This document shows positions 54,872-64,000 of a stretch of DNA of 64,000 nt, one piece after another. The stretch covers positions 62,001 to 126,000 of the forward strand of contig NZ_JACJTR010000006.1 in assembly GCF_014698795.1 (NCBI RefSeq), given 5' to 3'. Every line of letters starts with the position of its first letter. Position 1 is the stretch's first letter. Source of the DNA: Nostoc sp. FACHB-892. GTDB lineage: Bacteria; Cyanobacteriota; Cyanobacteriia; Cyanobacteriales; Nostocaceae. The notes under the pieces were generated by a model that ran no database searches, had not been told where the DNA came from, and saw nothing but the letters and a program-made list of their open reading frames with translations. A program made the translations under genes and the position numbers.

Positions 54872-55261
54872 TCACTTCTGTGATTCTACAACCAGAGTGC
54901 CCTGATGAAAGATCATTTTCCATTGAGCATTGTTAAATTTCCAGATGGAACTTCGCAGCGAATTAACAGGTTGTTCGCCAGATATATGTCTGACTACACG
55001 GTAGGTTACTAAAACAATCCCTGTTGCTAAAACTAAGGTTTGGAATTCTGTTATCGATCTTTGAGTCAGGGGTTCGATCCGTTCATTCTGCAAGCTGTTG
55101 ATAATTTGCTGTTTATCGAAAACACGCCCTGAGCTTCCGAACTCAATAAACTCGTCAGCAAGTAAGTCCATGACATCTCTAGCTGACTTTCGTACATCCG
55201 GTTGAAGCAAACGCTCCTCCAACTCACGGAAAAGCGATTCCTCTAAATAGTTTGCTTTCAT
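54872..55261 (-). CDS. DUF4440/SnoaL-like protein
   Basis: The 129-residue protein reads LEERLLQPDVRKSARDVMDL followed by LADEFIEFGSSGRVFDKQQI, and ends RSSIWKFNNAQWKMIFHQGT. This is the pattern of the NTF2-like DUF4440 family, an alpha-beta cone fold used for ligand binding or as small enzymes. No function can be assigned. Confidence 0.75.
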   Translation of the reverse strand: MKANYLEESLFRELEERLLQPDVRKSARDVMDLLADEFIEFGSSGRVFDKQQIINSLQNERIEPLTQRSITEFQTLVLATGIVLVTYRVVRHISGEQPVNSLRSSIWKFNNAQWKMIFHQGTLVVESQK

Positions 55262-55326
55262 CTACTTGCTGGAGTTGATTATGCCTTCGATAAGATGGCT
55301 TACAACCGCCTGATGCAACAGGATTT

Positions 55327-55569
55327 TTAGGCTGTTTCGCCGTTTGCTGCTTGTGGCATTGACTCAATCAACGCCCTTAACACTTTGTTGACCGATTCTG
55401 GTGTGGTAAAAACCTGAGCCACATCTTCATCTAAAACCACAACTGTCAATTGTTGCTTTCCACTACGGGCAGCAAAGCGATTAAGCTTTGCCTTTTGATA
55501 ATCAAAGCTATATTCAGCCTGAAGCTCATCATCAGAATTTTGGGATTTTTCAAAAGGCATTTCGTTCAT
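55327..55569 (-). CDS. brnA: BrnA-like antitoxin
   Basis: From ATG 55569 (MNEMPFEKSQ) the protein has 80 residues. FAARSGKQQLTVVVLDEDVA and PESVNKVLRALIESMPQ fit a small RHH-like antitoxin of the BrnA type. It directly follows a truncated brnT. A longer start at 55623 would overlap that relic. Identity as BrnA rests mainly on the neighbouring brnT tail. Confidence 0.55.
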   Translation of the reverse strand: MNEMPFEKSQNSDDELQAEYSFDYQKAKLNRFAARSGKQQLTVVVLDEDVAQVFTTPESVNKVLRALIESMPQAANGETA

Positions 55570-55648
55570 AATCTTCACGTTCCCTTCGAGTAGCGAGACG
55601 GGCGCTGATGATACGGATAGCATTGGAACGCTCAGTGAAAGAAATCAT
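55550..55648 (-). pseudogene. brnT: Truncated brnT toxin remnant
   Basis: The frame from 55648 reads MISFTERSNAIRIISARLAT and RREREDYERNAF-stop, the C-terminal signature of BrnT (ERxxxIRIISARxATxxE). The first half of the toxin, which has the catalytic His and Arg, is missing; a stop lies a few codons upstream. It overlaps the antitoxin start by 20 bp as in intact pairs. Confidence 0.65.
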
Positions 55649-55707
55649 GATAATTTTATCCAAGCAGCATCATGCGATCGCTTTCACTACGCTTTTTTGG
55701 ATTGAGG

Positions 55708-56169
55708 TCAATTACCTGTCTGCTGATAAACATCTGGACTCCACTTCTCCATAAAGCTGTCTGAATTGTTAAGTTCAGTAAATCCGAATCGTCTGTACAA
55801 CTCATGTGCATCTTTTGTTGCTAGCAACCATCGGCGCAAGCCCTGCAATTCAGGATAGGAAATAATCGTTTCCATCAGCCACTTGCCTAAACCTTGCTCC
55901 CGAAAAGGCTCTAAAACAAACACATCAGCAACATAGGCAAATGTGGCATGATCCGTTATTAAGCGGGCAAAGCCAATTTGTTGTTTGCCTTTATATAAAC
56001 CAAATATAAGGGAATTTTGAATGGATCTCTGTAAAACCTCAAGCGGCAATCCTTTTGCCCAGTAAGAACTTGCAAGAAACTGGTGTATAACGTTCACATC
56101 TAGCTGATTAACATCTGTGGTGATTGAATACTCCCCTTGCAACCATTCTCTAATCATAAAAATTGACAT
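55708..56169 (-). CDS. GNAT family N-acetyltransferase
   Basis: The 153-residue protein has the acetyl-CoA binding motif V-x-x-x-x-R-x-x-G-x-G in VFVLEPFREQGLGKWLMETI, preceded by IGFARLITDHATFAYVADVF. These are standard GNAT motifs B and A. It would transfer an acetyl group to an amine on a small molecule or protein. Substrate unknown. Confidence 0.85.
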   Translation of the reverse strand: MSIFMIREWLQGEYSITTDVNQLDVNVIHQFLASSYWAKGLPLEVLQRSIQNSLIFGLYKGKQQIGFARLITDHATFAYVADVFVLEPFREQGLGKWLMETIISYPELQGLRRWLLATKDAHELYRRFGFTELNNSDSFMEKWSPDVYQQTGN

Positions 56170-56508
56170 AATTTAGAATTTACGTTCAACATCTTACGGT
56201 ATTCCCAAGAAAGCTTTAAGAGTAGTTTTATACCTATTCTTCAACCGCCTAGAGACTAAACCACCCTGCTGAATCTGTATAAGAACAGCCATCAAACAAG
56301 ATCCTTTCAGAATTGGGCTACCAATGCTTGCAGGTTTAAAAGTAGGGCTGCGGCTTCAACAGCTTTTTCTGGGTGAAACCGAAACCGGATTGGCATCAAA
56401 ATTTTGAAGCGACTGCTTCACATTAGTACAAACCTATTGTAAATCCTTATCTGGATAACATTTTATGAAAGAACGCCCTAAAAAATTGCTGAAACAAGTA
56501 CAAGATGT
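56170..56508. other. Intergenic gap upstream of the GNAT gene
   Basis: 339 bp with no gene. No clear terminator for flv1 is seen near 56500. Contains the promoter of the GNAT gene presumably. Confidence 0.4.
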
Positions 56509-58221
56509 CTAATAATGAGTTGCTGATTTGCGATGATGTACGGCTGTAACGCCATCACTATCTAACAATTTGCCATTCTCGACAGTGGCATAAACTAGCC
56601 AATGGTCGCCAGATTCCATCCGATTTTGTACGGAACATTCAAGATATGCTAAAGCATCGGTAAGTATGGGAGAACCATTTTCAGCTTCTTCGGCAGCGAC
56701 ATCGGCAAATCGATCTTGTCCTGGGCCGAATGGTTTGAGAAAGTGCTTCATCAATCCCAAATGATTGCCTTCTTTAAGAATGTTAAGGACAAATTTATTT
56801 CCTGAGTGTGTGAGTGTTTCTACTGCGCGGTCTTTAGCTACAGCTATGGTTAAACCAGGAGGACTAAAGCTAGCTTGAGATACCCAAGAGGCTAACATGG
56901 CACTGGAGCGATCGCCTTCTTTTGCAGTAAGAACACAAAGAGAACCGACAATCCGACCAACTGCTTGTTCTACAGTTGTTGCAGGTTGACTTGGCGAGCG
57001 CACTTTTCTAGCTTTCTTCAGGGCTTGAGCAAAGTCGGTTCCGGCTTCTTCACACAATTGTAAGGTGGCATCGTCGGGTTTGAATTTTACGCGGATGGTG
57101 TCAAAACCAAACCGATAACCAGCATCTTTCAATTTGCCCTCAATTAAATCAACCGCTTCCCCACTCCAGCCAAAGGAACCAAAAACACCAGCAAGCTTAT
57201 TGTTGGTCGCGGTGGATAAGACAATTCCTAAAGCTGTTTGCACGGGTGTGGGTGCATGACCACCAAGGGTAGGAGAACCGATGACGAAACCACCGGCTTT
57301 TTCCACAGCCGCCCGGATTTCTTCTGGTTCAGTAAATTCGCAGTTAATCGATTCTACAGCGACACCAGCTTTTGTAATGCCACGAGCGATCGCTTGGGCT
57401 AATGTTGCCGTATTTCCATAAGCTGATGCATAAATCAACGCTACTGTCAAGTCGGCAGATGTTTGCTGCTTACTCCATTGGCGATAAGCTTTAGTCAGGT
57501 CGATCAAGCCATAGCGTACCAAAGGCCCGTGTCCAGTAGCATACATTCTCACGGGGAAATCAGCTAGTTTATCCAGCGCTGTTTCAACTTGACGGGCGTG
57601 GGGAGCCATGAGGCAATCAAAATAATAGCGCCGATCCTCGTTATATATTTCCCAGCCTTCATCAAATACCTGATCTCCACAAACATGGGCCCCAAATAAC
57701 TTATCTGAGTACAGAATTTCTGTTTGGGGGTCGTATGTGCAAAGTTGATCTGCATAGCGGGGATTAGGGGTGGGGATAAATTGTAAATTATGCCCATTGC
57801 CTAAATCTAGGGTTTCTTCGCCGCGCATCACAAGAATTTGCAAATCTGGGTTTTCCAGCGCACTACGTAAATTAATCGCCCCTGGATTTGAGCAAACAAA
57901 GGTGATTTGCGGAGCAATTTTTAATAAAGCCTTTAAAGTTGCAGCGCGGTTAGGATTTACGTGTCCCAAAATTACATAATCTAACTCGTCAAGATGGAAA
58001 CGCTGCTGTAAAGCTTTTAAATAAATTTCCGTAAACGTTTCCCCTGGAGGGTCGATGATGGCACTTTTCTCGCTTTCGATTAAATAAGAATTAGCAGTTG
58101 TACCCTTAGCAAGAGCGTATTCAATTTCAAATCTGAGCCTTGACCAACTGCGCGATCGCAGTATTCTTGTATCCGTAGCTATTGGATAAACTTGAACATC
58201 GCGGGGTTTATTTTTTGACAT
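56509..58221 (-). CDS. flv1: Flavodiiron protein Flv1-type
   Basis: The 570-residue protein has a beta-lactamase-like domain, a flavodoxin domain (ALIYASAYGNTATLAQAIAR) and a C-terminal flavin reductase domain (AMLASWVSQASFSPPGLTIA), the cyanobacterial three-domain layout. The diiron ligands are replaced: GHVNPNRAA stands where the partner has SHTEPDHSG. This is the non-canonical pattern of Flv1 and Flv2. It acts as a heterodimer with Flv3, reducing O2 to water with electrons from photosystem I. It lies 164 bp downstream of flv3. Confidence 0.87.
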   Translation of the reverse strand: MSKNKPRDVQVYPIATDTRILRSRSWSRLRFEIEYALAKGTTANSYLIESEKSAIIDPPGETFTEIYLKALQQRFHLDELDYVILGHVNPNRAATLKALLKIAPQITFVCSNPGAINLRSALENPDLQILVMRGEETLDLGNGHNLQFIPTPNPRYADQLCTYDPQTEILYSDKLFGAHVCGDQVFDEGWEIYNEDRRYYFDCLMAPHARQVETALDKLADFPVRMYATGHGPLVRYGLIDLTKAYRQWSKQQTSADLTVALIYASAYGNTATLAQAIARGITKAGVAVESINCEFTEPEEIRAAVEKAGGFVIGSPTLGGHAPTPVQTALGIVLSTATNNKLAGVFGSFGWSGEAVDLIEGKLKDAGYRFGFDTIRVKFKPDDATLQLCEEAGTDFAQALKKARKVRSPSQPATTVEQAVGRIVGSLCVLTAKEGDRSSAMLASWVSQASFSPPGLTIAVAKDRAVETLTHSGNKFVLNILKEGNHLGLMKHFLKPFGPGQDRFADVAAEEAENGSPILTDALAYLECSVQNRMESGDHWLVYATVENGKLLDSDGVTAVHHRKSATHY

Positions 58222-58237
58222 GGCTGAAACAATAAAT

Positions 58238-58383
58238 TAGGAGTTAGGAGTTAGGAGTTATGAGTTGAAGAAAGTCGTTAATCTAAATCTTTTAACTTCC
58301 GTTGTGCAGACGATATTTTTTGTTAAACTCGTCTTTACAACTCCTAATTTTAACTTCTAACTTCTAACTCATAACTTCTAACT
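58238..58383. repeat. Heptamer repeats between flv3 and flv1
   Basis: taggagt/taggagttatgagtt (58240-58266) and its complement-like aacttctaactcataacttc (58352-58380) flank the gap and can fold together. Such tandem heptamers are typical of Nostoc/Anabaena intergenic regions. Confidence 0.55.
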
Positions 58384-58385
58384 TT

Positions 58386-60110
58386 TTAGTAATGATTACC
58401 AACTTTGCGGTGATGCACAGCAGTCAAAGCATCTGGTTTAGAAACTCGTCCGGCATAAACGGTGCTGTATACTGCCCAATGGTCGCCACAGTCCATTCTA
58501 CTGACGACTTCGCACTCCATGTAGGCGAGGGCATCATTGAGGATTGGCGCACCATTTTCGGCTGGCTGGGTTCTCACTCCTTCAAAGCGATTTGCACCAG
58601 GGGCGAACCGTTTCAAGAAATGCTTCATTAGTGGTTGGAAATTGCCTTCTTCTAAGACATTGAGAACAAAGCGATCGCCTACTTGCATAAGTGATTCAAT
58701 TGCCCGATCTTTGGCTACTGCAATGGAAAATCCCAAGGGTTTGAAGCTGGCTTGAGCAACCCACGAGGCTAGCATCGCACTGGATACATCACCTTTTTTA
58801 GCAGTGATGATATACAGTCCGCCGCTGAGTCTACCTAATGCTTTATCTAAGTCAGCACCAAGGGATTTCATGGCTTTGATACTGCGATCGCGTGTTACCC
58901 ATTGCCCTAAGTCAGTACCCGCTTCTTCACAAAGCTTGTAAGTATTTTCTGTGGGTGTTTCTTTAATCCGAATCGCTGGAAAAACTGTTGTCAAACCCAA
59001 ATTGCGGAATTTACTCAGCAAAGGATCTATTGGCTCATCATCGCCACCGCCAGTTTCAAACACGCCGATAGCTTGCTTTTCTTTGGCAGATCCTAAAACT
59101 GTGCTGAGTGCAGCTCGGATGCTAGCAGCGCCAGAAGCCGGAGGTAGACCAACGATTAGCCCAGCACAACGGCTGACTAATTCCCGCAGTTCTTGCAAAT
59201 CGACTTCAGAACCCAAATCGACAATTTCCACAGCGACACCAGTTTTACCAATGCCGTTAGCAATTGCTTGAGCGAGGCGATCGCTATATCCGTATTCTGA
59301 AACGTAAAATATTCCAACCGCCGTTTCTGGCTTGACTTGGGTTTGGCTCCAAGTGCGGTAACGTCCAACTAGTTCCTCAACATTGTGAGATAGTAATGGG
59401 CCGTGTCCTGTGGCAATCATACTGATAGTTTTGAGTTCCGCCATCCGCTTCAGGGCAGACAAAACTGACCGGGCATTCGGCCCCATCAAGCAATCGTAGT
59501 AGTAATGAAAGTCTTCTTCGATAGCTGCCAAGTCTTCATCAAAGGTGCTATCTGAGCAATAATGCAACCCAAAAGCATCGCAGGTGTAAAGAGTTTTGGT
59601 TTTATGGTCGAAGCTGAAAATAGTATCTGGCCAATGTAAATTTGGGGCAATCACGAATTCAAATTCATGGCCATTGCCCAAATCTAAGCGATCGCCATTT
59701 TTTACAATCCGCCTTTTGAATGGCTGATGTACGAAATCCTCAAGAAACTGAATTGCTACCTTAGAGCCAACAACGGTTATTTCTGGAGCCATTTGCAGCA
59801 AATCTTTAACTAAACCGCTATGGTCTGGCTCGGTGTGGCTGATAATCAAATAATCAATATCTGTTGGCTTAATTAATCCGGTGAGCGTATCGAAGTATAG
59901 TTGACGAAACTTTTCGTGGGAGGTATCAACTAAGGCTGTCTGCTCCCCACGGATGAGAAACGAGTTATAGGTGGTACCATTTTGCAGACCAAACTCAATA
60001 TCGAAGCGATCGCGATCCCAATCTAAAGAGCGAATAGCCGTCGTCTCTTGAGCGATTTCCACAGTCTGTATGGTGAGCCGTTTTTCAGTTTTTTCGGTGA
60101 GCGCTACCAT
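58386..60110 (-). CDS. flv3: Flavodiiron protein Flv3-type
   Basis: From ATG 60110, with a strong AGGAGGGG site upstream, the protein has 574 residues. The diiron site is canonical: SHTEPDHSG (H-x-E-x-D-H), LHWPDT, CDAFG and ATGHGP. A flavodoxin domain (GIFYVSEYGYSDRLAQAIAN) and flavin reductase domain follow. With Flv1 it carries out the Mehler-like O2 reduction. Direct adjacency of flv3 and flv1 resembles the heterocyst-type (B) pair in Anabaena; A- or B-type cannot be decided here. Confidence 0.9.
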   Translation of the reverse strand: MVALTEKTEKRLTIQTVEIAQETTAIRSLDWDRDRFDIEFGLQNGTTYNSFLIRGEQTALVDTSHEKFRQLYFDTLTGLIKPTDIDYLIISHTEPDHSGLVKDLLQMAPEITVVGSKVAIQFLEDFVHQPFKRRIVKNGDRLDLGNGHEFEFVIAPNLHWPDTIFSFDHKTKTLYTCDAFGLHYCSDSTFDEDLAAIEEDFHYYYDCLMGPNARSVLSALKRMAELKTISMIATGHGPLLSHNVEELVGRYRTWSQTQVKPETAVGIFYVSEYGYSDRLAQAIANGIGKTGVAVEIVDLGSEVDLQELRELVSRCAGLIVGLPPASGAASIRAALSTVLGSAKEKQAIGVFETGGGDDEPIDPLLSKFRNLGLTTVFPAIRIKETPTENTYKLCEEAGTDLGQWVTRDRSIKAMKSLGADLDKALGRLSGGLYIITAKKGDVSSAMLASWVAQASFKPLGFSIAVAKDRAIESLMQVGDRFVLNVLEEGNFQPLMKHFLKRFAPGANRFEGVRTQPAENGAPILNDALAYMECEVVSRMDCGDHWAVYSTVYAGRVSKPDALTAVHHRKVGNHY

Positions 60111-60281
60111 AACTCCCCTCCTTAACACAATGAGTATTTGTTCCTCTAGGTTTATTGTGACACGGGATGAATGTTAATTTTTATTAAAAAACCTATGACT
60201 GACTTAAAAAAGTTAAAAGTGTGAAACCGCAGACGGGTTGGGGGAATGAGGGAGATGAGGGAGATGAGGGAGATGAGGAGG

Positions 60282-61088
60282 ATGGGAGAAGTTTGGCTAG
60301 CTTTGGAAATTGGGAACTCTCGGCTACATTGGGCGTTGTTTATTAGCAAGACGCTTTACTTAGCTTGGGATACTGACCATATAGCTGAGTCTGTCATACA
60401 ACAGTTAGCTAAATGTCAAACCCTAGATCATTTACTACTAGCAATTTCTCCACCCCATCAGAAAATTAGCAGAGAAAATACTTCCTCATCCTCCCCTCCC
60501 CTCCTCGTCGCCTCCGTAGTTCCCAGCCAAACTGCCATTTGGCAAACTTACCCAAATACTCGCGTTATTACCTTAGATCAAGTATCCCTCAAAGGTGTTT
60601 ATCCTACATTAGGAATTGACCGCGCTTTAGCTTTGTGGGGTGCGGGGAAAACTTGGGGTTTTCCAATGTTGGTAATTGATGCTGGGACAGCGCTAACTTT
60701 TACGGCTGCGGATGCTAATGAGTGTCTAATTGGAGGTGCAATTTTGCCGGGATTAGGCTTGCAATTTGCAACTCTCGATCAACAAACAGGGCAATTACCA
60801 TTAGTAGAAGTGCAAGGTTTTCCCTCTGTACCACCACGTTTTGCTCTCAATACTATAGAAGCTATTCAAAGTGGAGTTATTTATACAATATTAGCTGGAA
60901 TTAAAGATTTTATTGAAGCGTGGTGGAAGTTGTTTCCTGATGGAAAAATTGCGATGAAAGGGGGCGATCGCACTTTATTACTGAACTATCTACAAACCTT
61001 ATATCCTGAAGTTGCAGAACATTTAATTGTAGAACCAAATTTAGTTTTTTGGGGAATGCGGGAAATAGTAATGGAGCATAAGGAATAG
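60282..61088 (+). CDS. coaX: Type III pantothenate kinase
   Basis: From ATG 60282 the protein has 268 residues and starts [20 protein letters not shown], the phosphate-binding loop of Coa[13 protein letters not shown] and [16 protein letters not shown] follow with catalytic and potassium-binding residues, then [15 protein letters not shown]. It phosphorylates pantothenate, the first step of coenzyme A synthesis. The preceding tandem gagatga units (60246-60281) keep the frame open with several ATG codons and make the true start uncertain. Confidence 0.9.
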   Translation: MGEVWLALEIGNSRLHWALFISKTLYLAWDTDHIAESVIQQLAKCQTLDHLLLAISPPHQKISRENTSSSSPPLLVASVVPSQTAIWQTYPNTRVITLDQVSLKGVYPTLGIDRALALWGAGKTWGFPMLVIDAGTALTFTAADANECLIGGAILPGLGLQFATLDQQTGQLPLVEVQGFPSVPPRFALNTIEAIQSGVIYTILAGIKDFIEAWWKLFPDGKIAMKGGDRTLLLNYLQTLYPEVAEHLIVEPNLVFWGMREIVMEHKE

Positions 61089-61113
61089 GAATCCGAATTC
61101 TCACTGCAAAGAG

Positions 61114-61956
61114 CTAGTTTAATTCGTTGAAATTATGATTTTTTAAAATACCTTGAATAAACTCCCGAATCTCGATTGCTACAACCCCAGCACAAGCTTC
61201 TGGTAAGTCGTTTCCGGCATGAGAAATCATTTTCAACTCAACTTTCGGCATTAGTTGAGCATAAACCCGACTCTTGGCTAAAGCATCTGGTGTATCTTGG
61301 CCACCTTGTAAAATAAAAACCGGCACATCTATCATGTAAAGGCGCTTTTGCACTAGTTCCGCTTCAATTTCTGCTTGTCGCCTTTTGAAAAGTAATTGGC
61401 AACCTATAGGATACGGCAATAGCGATTGACGCAGCTGCAAGTCTTGTGCAATTTTTTCATGCAAACCTAAGATTTTAGTTAAAGGAGTGAGCGATCGCAA
61501 CAATTTAACCATTAGCGGTGGATAGCTCAGTAATCGCCGCATCTTCTGACAATACTCTTCTTGCCCTTGGATTTCTACGCCCTCTGGTGCTAAAAGTATC
61601 ACACCATCAACTTTCTCTGGATACTTTAAAGCATAGCTAGCAGCAACCCAACCCCCAAGAGAATGCCCTACTAAATATACTTTTTCTAGCTTGACAGCTT
61701 GCAAGAATTCAGCCAAACACTCTACTTGTAAATCTATCGAATGGTGGATATTCGGATTCTCTGACTCACCAAACCCTAATAAATCAAGTGCGAAGCAATG
61801 GAAATCTTGTACAAGGGACTCCATCACAGATAACCATTGACTGCTCTCATTCCAAGCACCATGTAAAAAAATTATAGGAGTTTTTTCACCGACTTCACGC
61901 CAGAATATCAGCCCTTGAGAGAGCTTTATCCGAGAGTTACGGAATAGTGTATCCAT
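61114..61956 (-). CDS. Alpha/beta hydrolase
   Basis: The 280-residue protein has FLHGAWNESSQW (oxyanion region), nucleophile elbow LVGHSLGGW with Ser, an Asp in LQGGQDTPDA, and a late His in ISHAGNDLP. Triad complete. No signal peptide. Substrate unknown; ester or C-C hydrolases and haloperoxidases share this pattern. It is tail to tail with coaX. Confidence 0.85.
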   Translation of the reverse strand: MDTLFRNSRIKLSQGLIFWREVGEKTPIIFLHGAWNESSQWLSVMESLVQDFHCFALDLLGFGESENPNIHHSIDLQVECLAEFLQAVKLEKVYLVGHSLGGWVAASYALKYPEKVDGVILLAPEGVEIQGQEEYCQKMRRLLSYPPLMVKLLRSLTPLTKILGLHEKIAQDLQLRQSLLPYPIGCQLLFKRRQAEIEAELVQKRLYMIDVPVFILQGGQDTPDALAKSRVYAQLMPKVELKMISHAGNDLPEACAGVVAIEIREFIQGILKNHNFNELN

Positions 61957-62165
61957 TTTAATTTAGTTGTTAACTTTAAGCACCATAATAAATAGTGATT
62001 GGTCATTTGTCCTTTGTCATTTGTTTTGGAAAAATTTATTTTAAACAGAGAAGCCTGAGTTGTGCGCGTAGCTTTTCGTAGAGAAGAGAGGCTAGAATTT
62101 TGGCGGCAAATAACAAAGAACCGATGACCAATGACAAAGGACAAATGACTAATAATAAAATATTG

Positions 62166-62660
62166 TTATGCCAGTGTTGTCAAGCCATTCAAGTAGTCTT
62201 GCAACTGCCGAGTATGGTCATGAGACATCTGTTCTGAAGGTAGCAAATTCGGAGAGAAAGCTTGGATTTCCATGACTTCTAAAGTATCTTGAATCTCCAT
62301 TGTCCCATGCACCTCAGCTTCAACCACAATACAAATTGAATGGATTCTGGGATCGCGGTCTGGTGCGGAGTAAACTCCTACCAAACGGTTAATTTTTACT
62401 AATTTTAGCCCAGTTTCCTCGATCAATTCCCGGCGGACTGTGTTGGGAATATCTTCTCCCCAATCGACCATGCCTCCAGGCAATGCCCAAAGGCCATCAT
62501 CACGTCGCCGGATCAGTACTATCCGACCATCAGGTAAAATTGGGATGATACTAGTGCCAGTAATGGGATGACGAAATATGATACCCAATACTGTTTGTCC
62601 AATACGCCATAAGCTACGTGTGGACTGGACAGCTGCCGGAAAAAAAGCAATAACGTTCAA
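62166..62660 (-). CDS. Nudix hydrolase
   Basis: The 164-residue protein has the Nudix box GGMVDWGEDIPNTVRRELIE and then ETG (G-x5-E-x7-R-E-x2-E-E-x-G), residues about 73-95, binding Mg. It hydrolyses a nucleoside diphosphate linked to a moiety X. Substrate unknown. The region after it (61957-62165) holds tandem ATGAC(C/T)A heptamers. Confidence 0.88.
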   Translation of the reverse strand: MNVIAFFPAAVQSTRSLWRIGQTVLGIIFRHPITGTSIIPILPDGRIVLIRRRDDGLWALPGGMVDWGEDIPNTVRRELIEETGLKLVKINRLVGVYSAPDRDPRIHSICIVVEAEVHGTMEIQDTLEVMEIQAFSPNLLPSEQMSHDHTRQLQDYLNGLTTLA

Positions 62661-63296
62661 TCTTTAAAATTTCTGTATTGTATTCCCTAGTTCTCTACCA
62701 CTTACATAAACTCAACTAAGGAAACTTTCACTGAGTTTTTTTATACAATAATGTTTGTGGATTGAGATTTTATTCTCACGATTTACGTAGAATATTTTTA
62801 ATTCTAACATCAAGTTTTAATAGAAGCACTGTATTACTGTATACATAAAATTTGTTAGTTCAGAAAGTTTTTCAGTTTATAACTAACATTAGCCTTGCCC
62901 AAAGCAGCTAGTACTAATAGTTTTTCAGCACACATTAAAAAAAATAATCTGAATGATAAGTTAGAATCCAAAATTTAGAAGATAAAATAAGCGGAGTTTG
63001 AGACAGCCATCTAATTATTGATAATCTTGATTAGTTTGTTCCAAGAATAACAACTAGTTAGCTAATTTACATCTGTTTGAGCAATTTGAATCTTATAAAA
63101 AGTATTTTCCCTCTACCTGGTAGGAATAATTCTAAAATATTATTGACAGAACAAGGTTAAATGCGGTAGACTAGTACACTGTTTAAAGCGTATTTATTGC
63201 TGCACTAGGTTACAAGTATATCAATAATATTGGTAGCTGATATTGCCTATGTGATGCCTAGTTGCTACTTTTTTGTTGTTTATTAATGAGGTGAAC
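62661..63296. other. Long AT-rich gap
   Basis: 636 bp between divergent genes without a recognisable gene. The part before 63297 presumably carries the promoter and leader of the small basic protein gene. No RNA fold stood out. Confidence 0.5.
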
Positions 63297-63461
63297 ATGG
63301 CCAAGCGCCGTAACCCGAAAAAAGAAAAGGCGCTACGGAACCAGGCGTATGCCAGAAAGTTTCGTAAACGAACTACGACAGGAAGAATGCAGAGAAGGTT
63401 CCAACAAAGACCACCAAAGAGTGAAGAAGAAGAAGGAGCAGCAGCAGCTGACACTGAATAA
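63297..63461 (+). CDS. Small basic protein conserved in cyanobacteria (unknown function)
   Basis: From ATG 63297 with a gaggtg ribosome site the protein has 54 residues. The first 45 are highly basic (MAKRRNPKKEKALRNQAYAR, KFRKRTTTGRMQRRF) and it ends with an acidic tail EEEEGAAAADTE. It could bind RNA or the ribosome; that is inference. Good ribosome site and charge layout support it as a real gene. Confidence 0.7.
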   Translation: MAKRRNPKKEKALRNQAYARKFRKRTTTGRMQRRFQQRPPKSEEEEGAAAADTE

Positions 63462-63494
63462 GCTGTCTGCTTAAATCCTTGTTATTTATTTTTT

Positions 63495-63520
63495 AGGGCG
63501 CACATTTGTACGCCCTTATT
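63495..63520 (+). terminator. Hairpin after the small basic protein gene
   Basis: AGGGCGCAC-attt-GTACGCCCT, preceded and followed by T-rich sequence; likely a terminator. Confidence 0.55.
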
Positions 63521-63576
63521 TATTTAGGGCATTGGGCATCGGGCCTTCTCCCTAGCTTCCCCATTCCCTACTCCCT

Positions 63577-64000
63577 CTATTGATCCATTTGAGCGCGGGC
63601 GGCTATGAGTGCTTTGTTAACCTGTACAAAGCCGGTACCACCGTAACTGTTGCGGGCTGCTACAACTTGACGGGGGGATATCGCCTCATAAATATCTGCT
63701 GCAAATGCCGGATGTAGTTGTTGCCACTCTTCCAATTCCAAATCTTTCAGGAGTTTACCTGCGGCAATACTAGTTTTTACCACCTTACCCACAAGGTTGT
63801 AAGCTTCCCGAAAGGGAACGCCCCGTGCTGCCAGATAATCTGCTACATCGGTAGCGTTGGAAAAATCTTCTGTTACAGCTTCTGCTAATCGCTGGGTACG
63901 AAATTCTAAACCTTCTCTGAGTAAAATTGTCATCGCTTCTAGAGAGGCTTTGATTGTATTAACGCTATCAAATAGACCTTCTTTATCTTCTTGCAGGTCT
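63577..64000 (-). CDS. argH: Argininosuccinate lyase, C-terminal part
   Basis: The frame is open to the right edge of the window, so the 5' part is missing. It reads [20 protein letters not shown], then [20 protein letters not shown] and [19 protein letters not shown], the C-terminal helical domain of ArgH. The enzyme splits argininosuccinate into arginine and fumarate. The catalytic Ser loop lies in the unseen part. Confidence 0.93.
   Translation of the reverse strand, partial: DLQEDKEGLFDSVNTIKASLEAMTILLREGLEFRTQRLAEAVTEDFSNATDVADYLAARGVPFREAYNLVGKVVKTSIAAGKLLKDLELEEWQQLHPAFAADIYEAISPRQVVAARNSYGGTGFVQVNKALIAARAQMDQ

Overview
The window is cyanobacterial chromosome, most likely a filamentous heterocyst-forming genus of the Nostoc/Anabaena type. 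The evidence is the frequent GCGATCGC (HIP1) octamer, short tandem heptamer repeats between genes, a CpcS/CpeS-type bilin lyase, a Flv1/Flv3 flavodiiron pair, a glycine-tailed RRM protein, a caspase-WD40 protein, and a type V-K CRISPR-associated transposon (CAST). The call to genus level is inference.

Layout. 1-5760 is ordinary chromosome: a methyltransferase cut by the window edge, an AraC regulator, an ATP-grasp protein, RtcB, and a methyltransferase-HAD pair. A tRNA-Ala(CGC) gene follows at 5827-5899. From 5902 to 38556 lies a complete-looking V-K CAST of about 32.7 kb. Its CRISPR-proximal end touches the tRNA. Then come a truncated repeat-spacer unit whose guide copies 17 nt of that tRNA, a 9-repeat array, a tracrRNA region, cas12k, and two small ribbon-helix-helix regulators divergent from cas12k. 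Cargo fills the middle and is almost entirely defence-like: a DUF262-HNH protein, two paralogous small HTH-like proteins, a type I restriction-modification locus with a HEPN-like gene inserted, a HATPase/STAS-like/PIN three-gene module, an IetAS-like AAA-subtilase pair, an unrecognised tail-anchored coiled-coil protein, and a caspase-NTPase-WD40 giant. The transposition genes tniQ, tnsC and tnsB lie at the far end.

The CAST is not simple. Relics of at least one further CAST are present: a third-copy tniQ tail at 25975-26136, a tnsC tail next to the intact tniQ, a decayed tniQ next to the intact tnsC, and a second right end (38566-39005) directly behind the left end. The working tnsB-tnsC-tniQ set therefore appears to be pieced together from two copies. 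The TnsC also lacks the Walker A lysine and the Walker B Asp-Glu pair.

From 39197 the chromosome resumes: a decayed hicBA module; the secE-nusG-rplK-rplA-rplJ-rplL cluster with tRNA-Trp and rplS; two glycosyltransferases; a PEP-CTERM protein; an RND efflux pump with its adaptor; a bilin lyase; an RNA-binding protein; a brnT remnant with brnA; a GNAT acetyltransferase; flv1/flv3; coaX; an alpha/beta hydrolase; a Nudix hydrolase; a small basic protein; and the 3' part of argH.

How it works together (family knowledge plus inference): the array and tracrRNA would guide Cas12k to mobile DNA, the truncated guide would home the element to the tRNA gene, the RHH proteins probably repress the divergent promoter, and TnsB/TnsC/TniQ would carry out insertion of the defence cargo.
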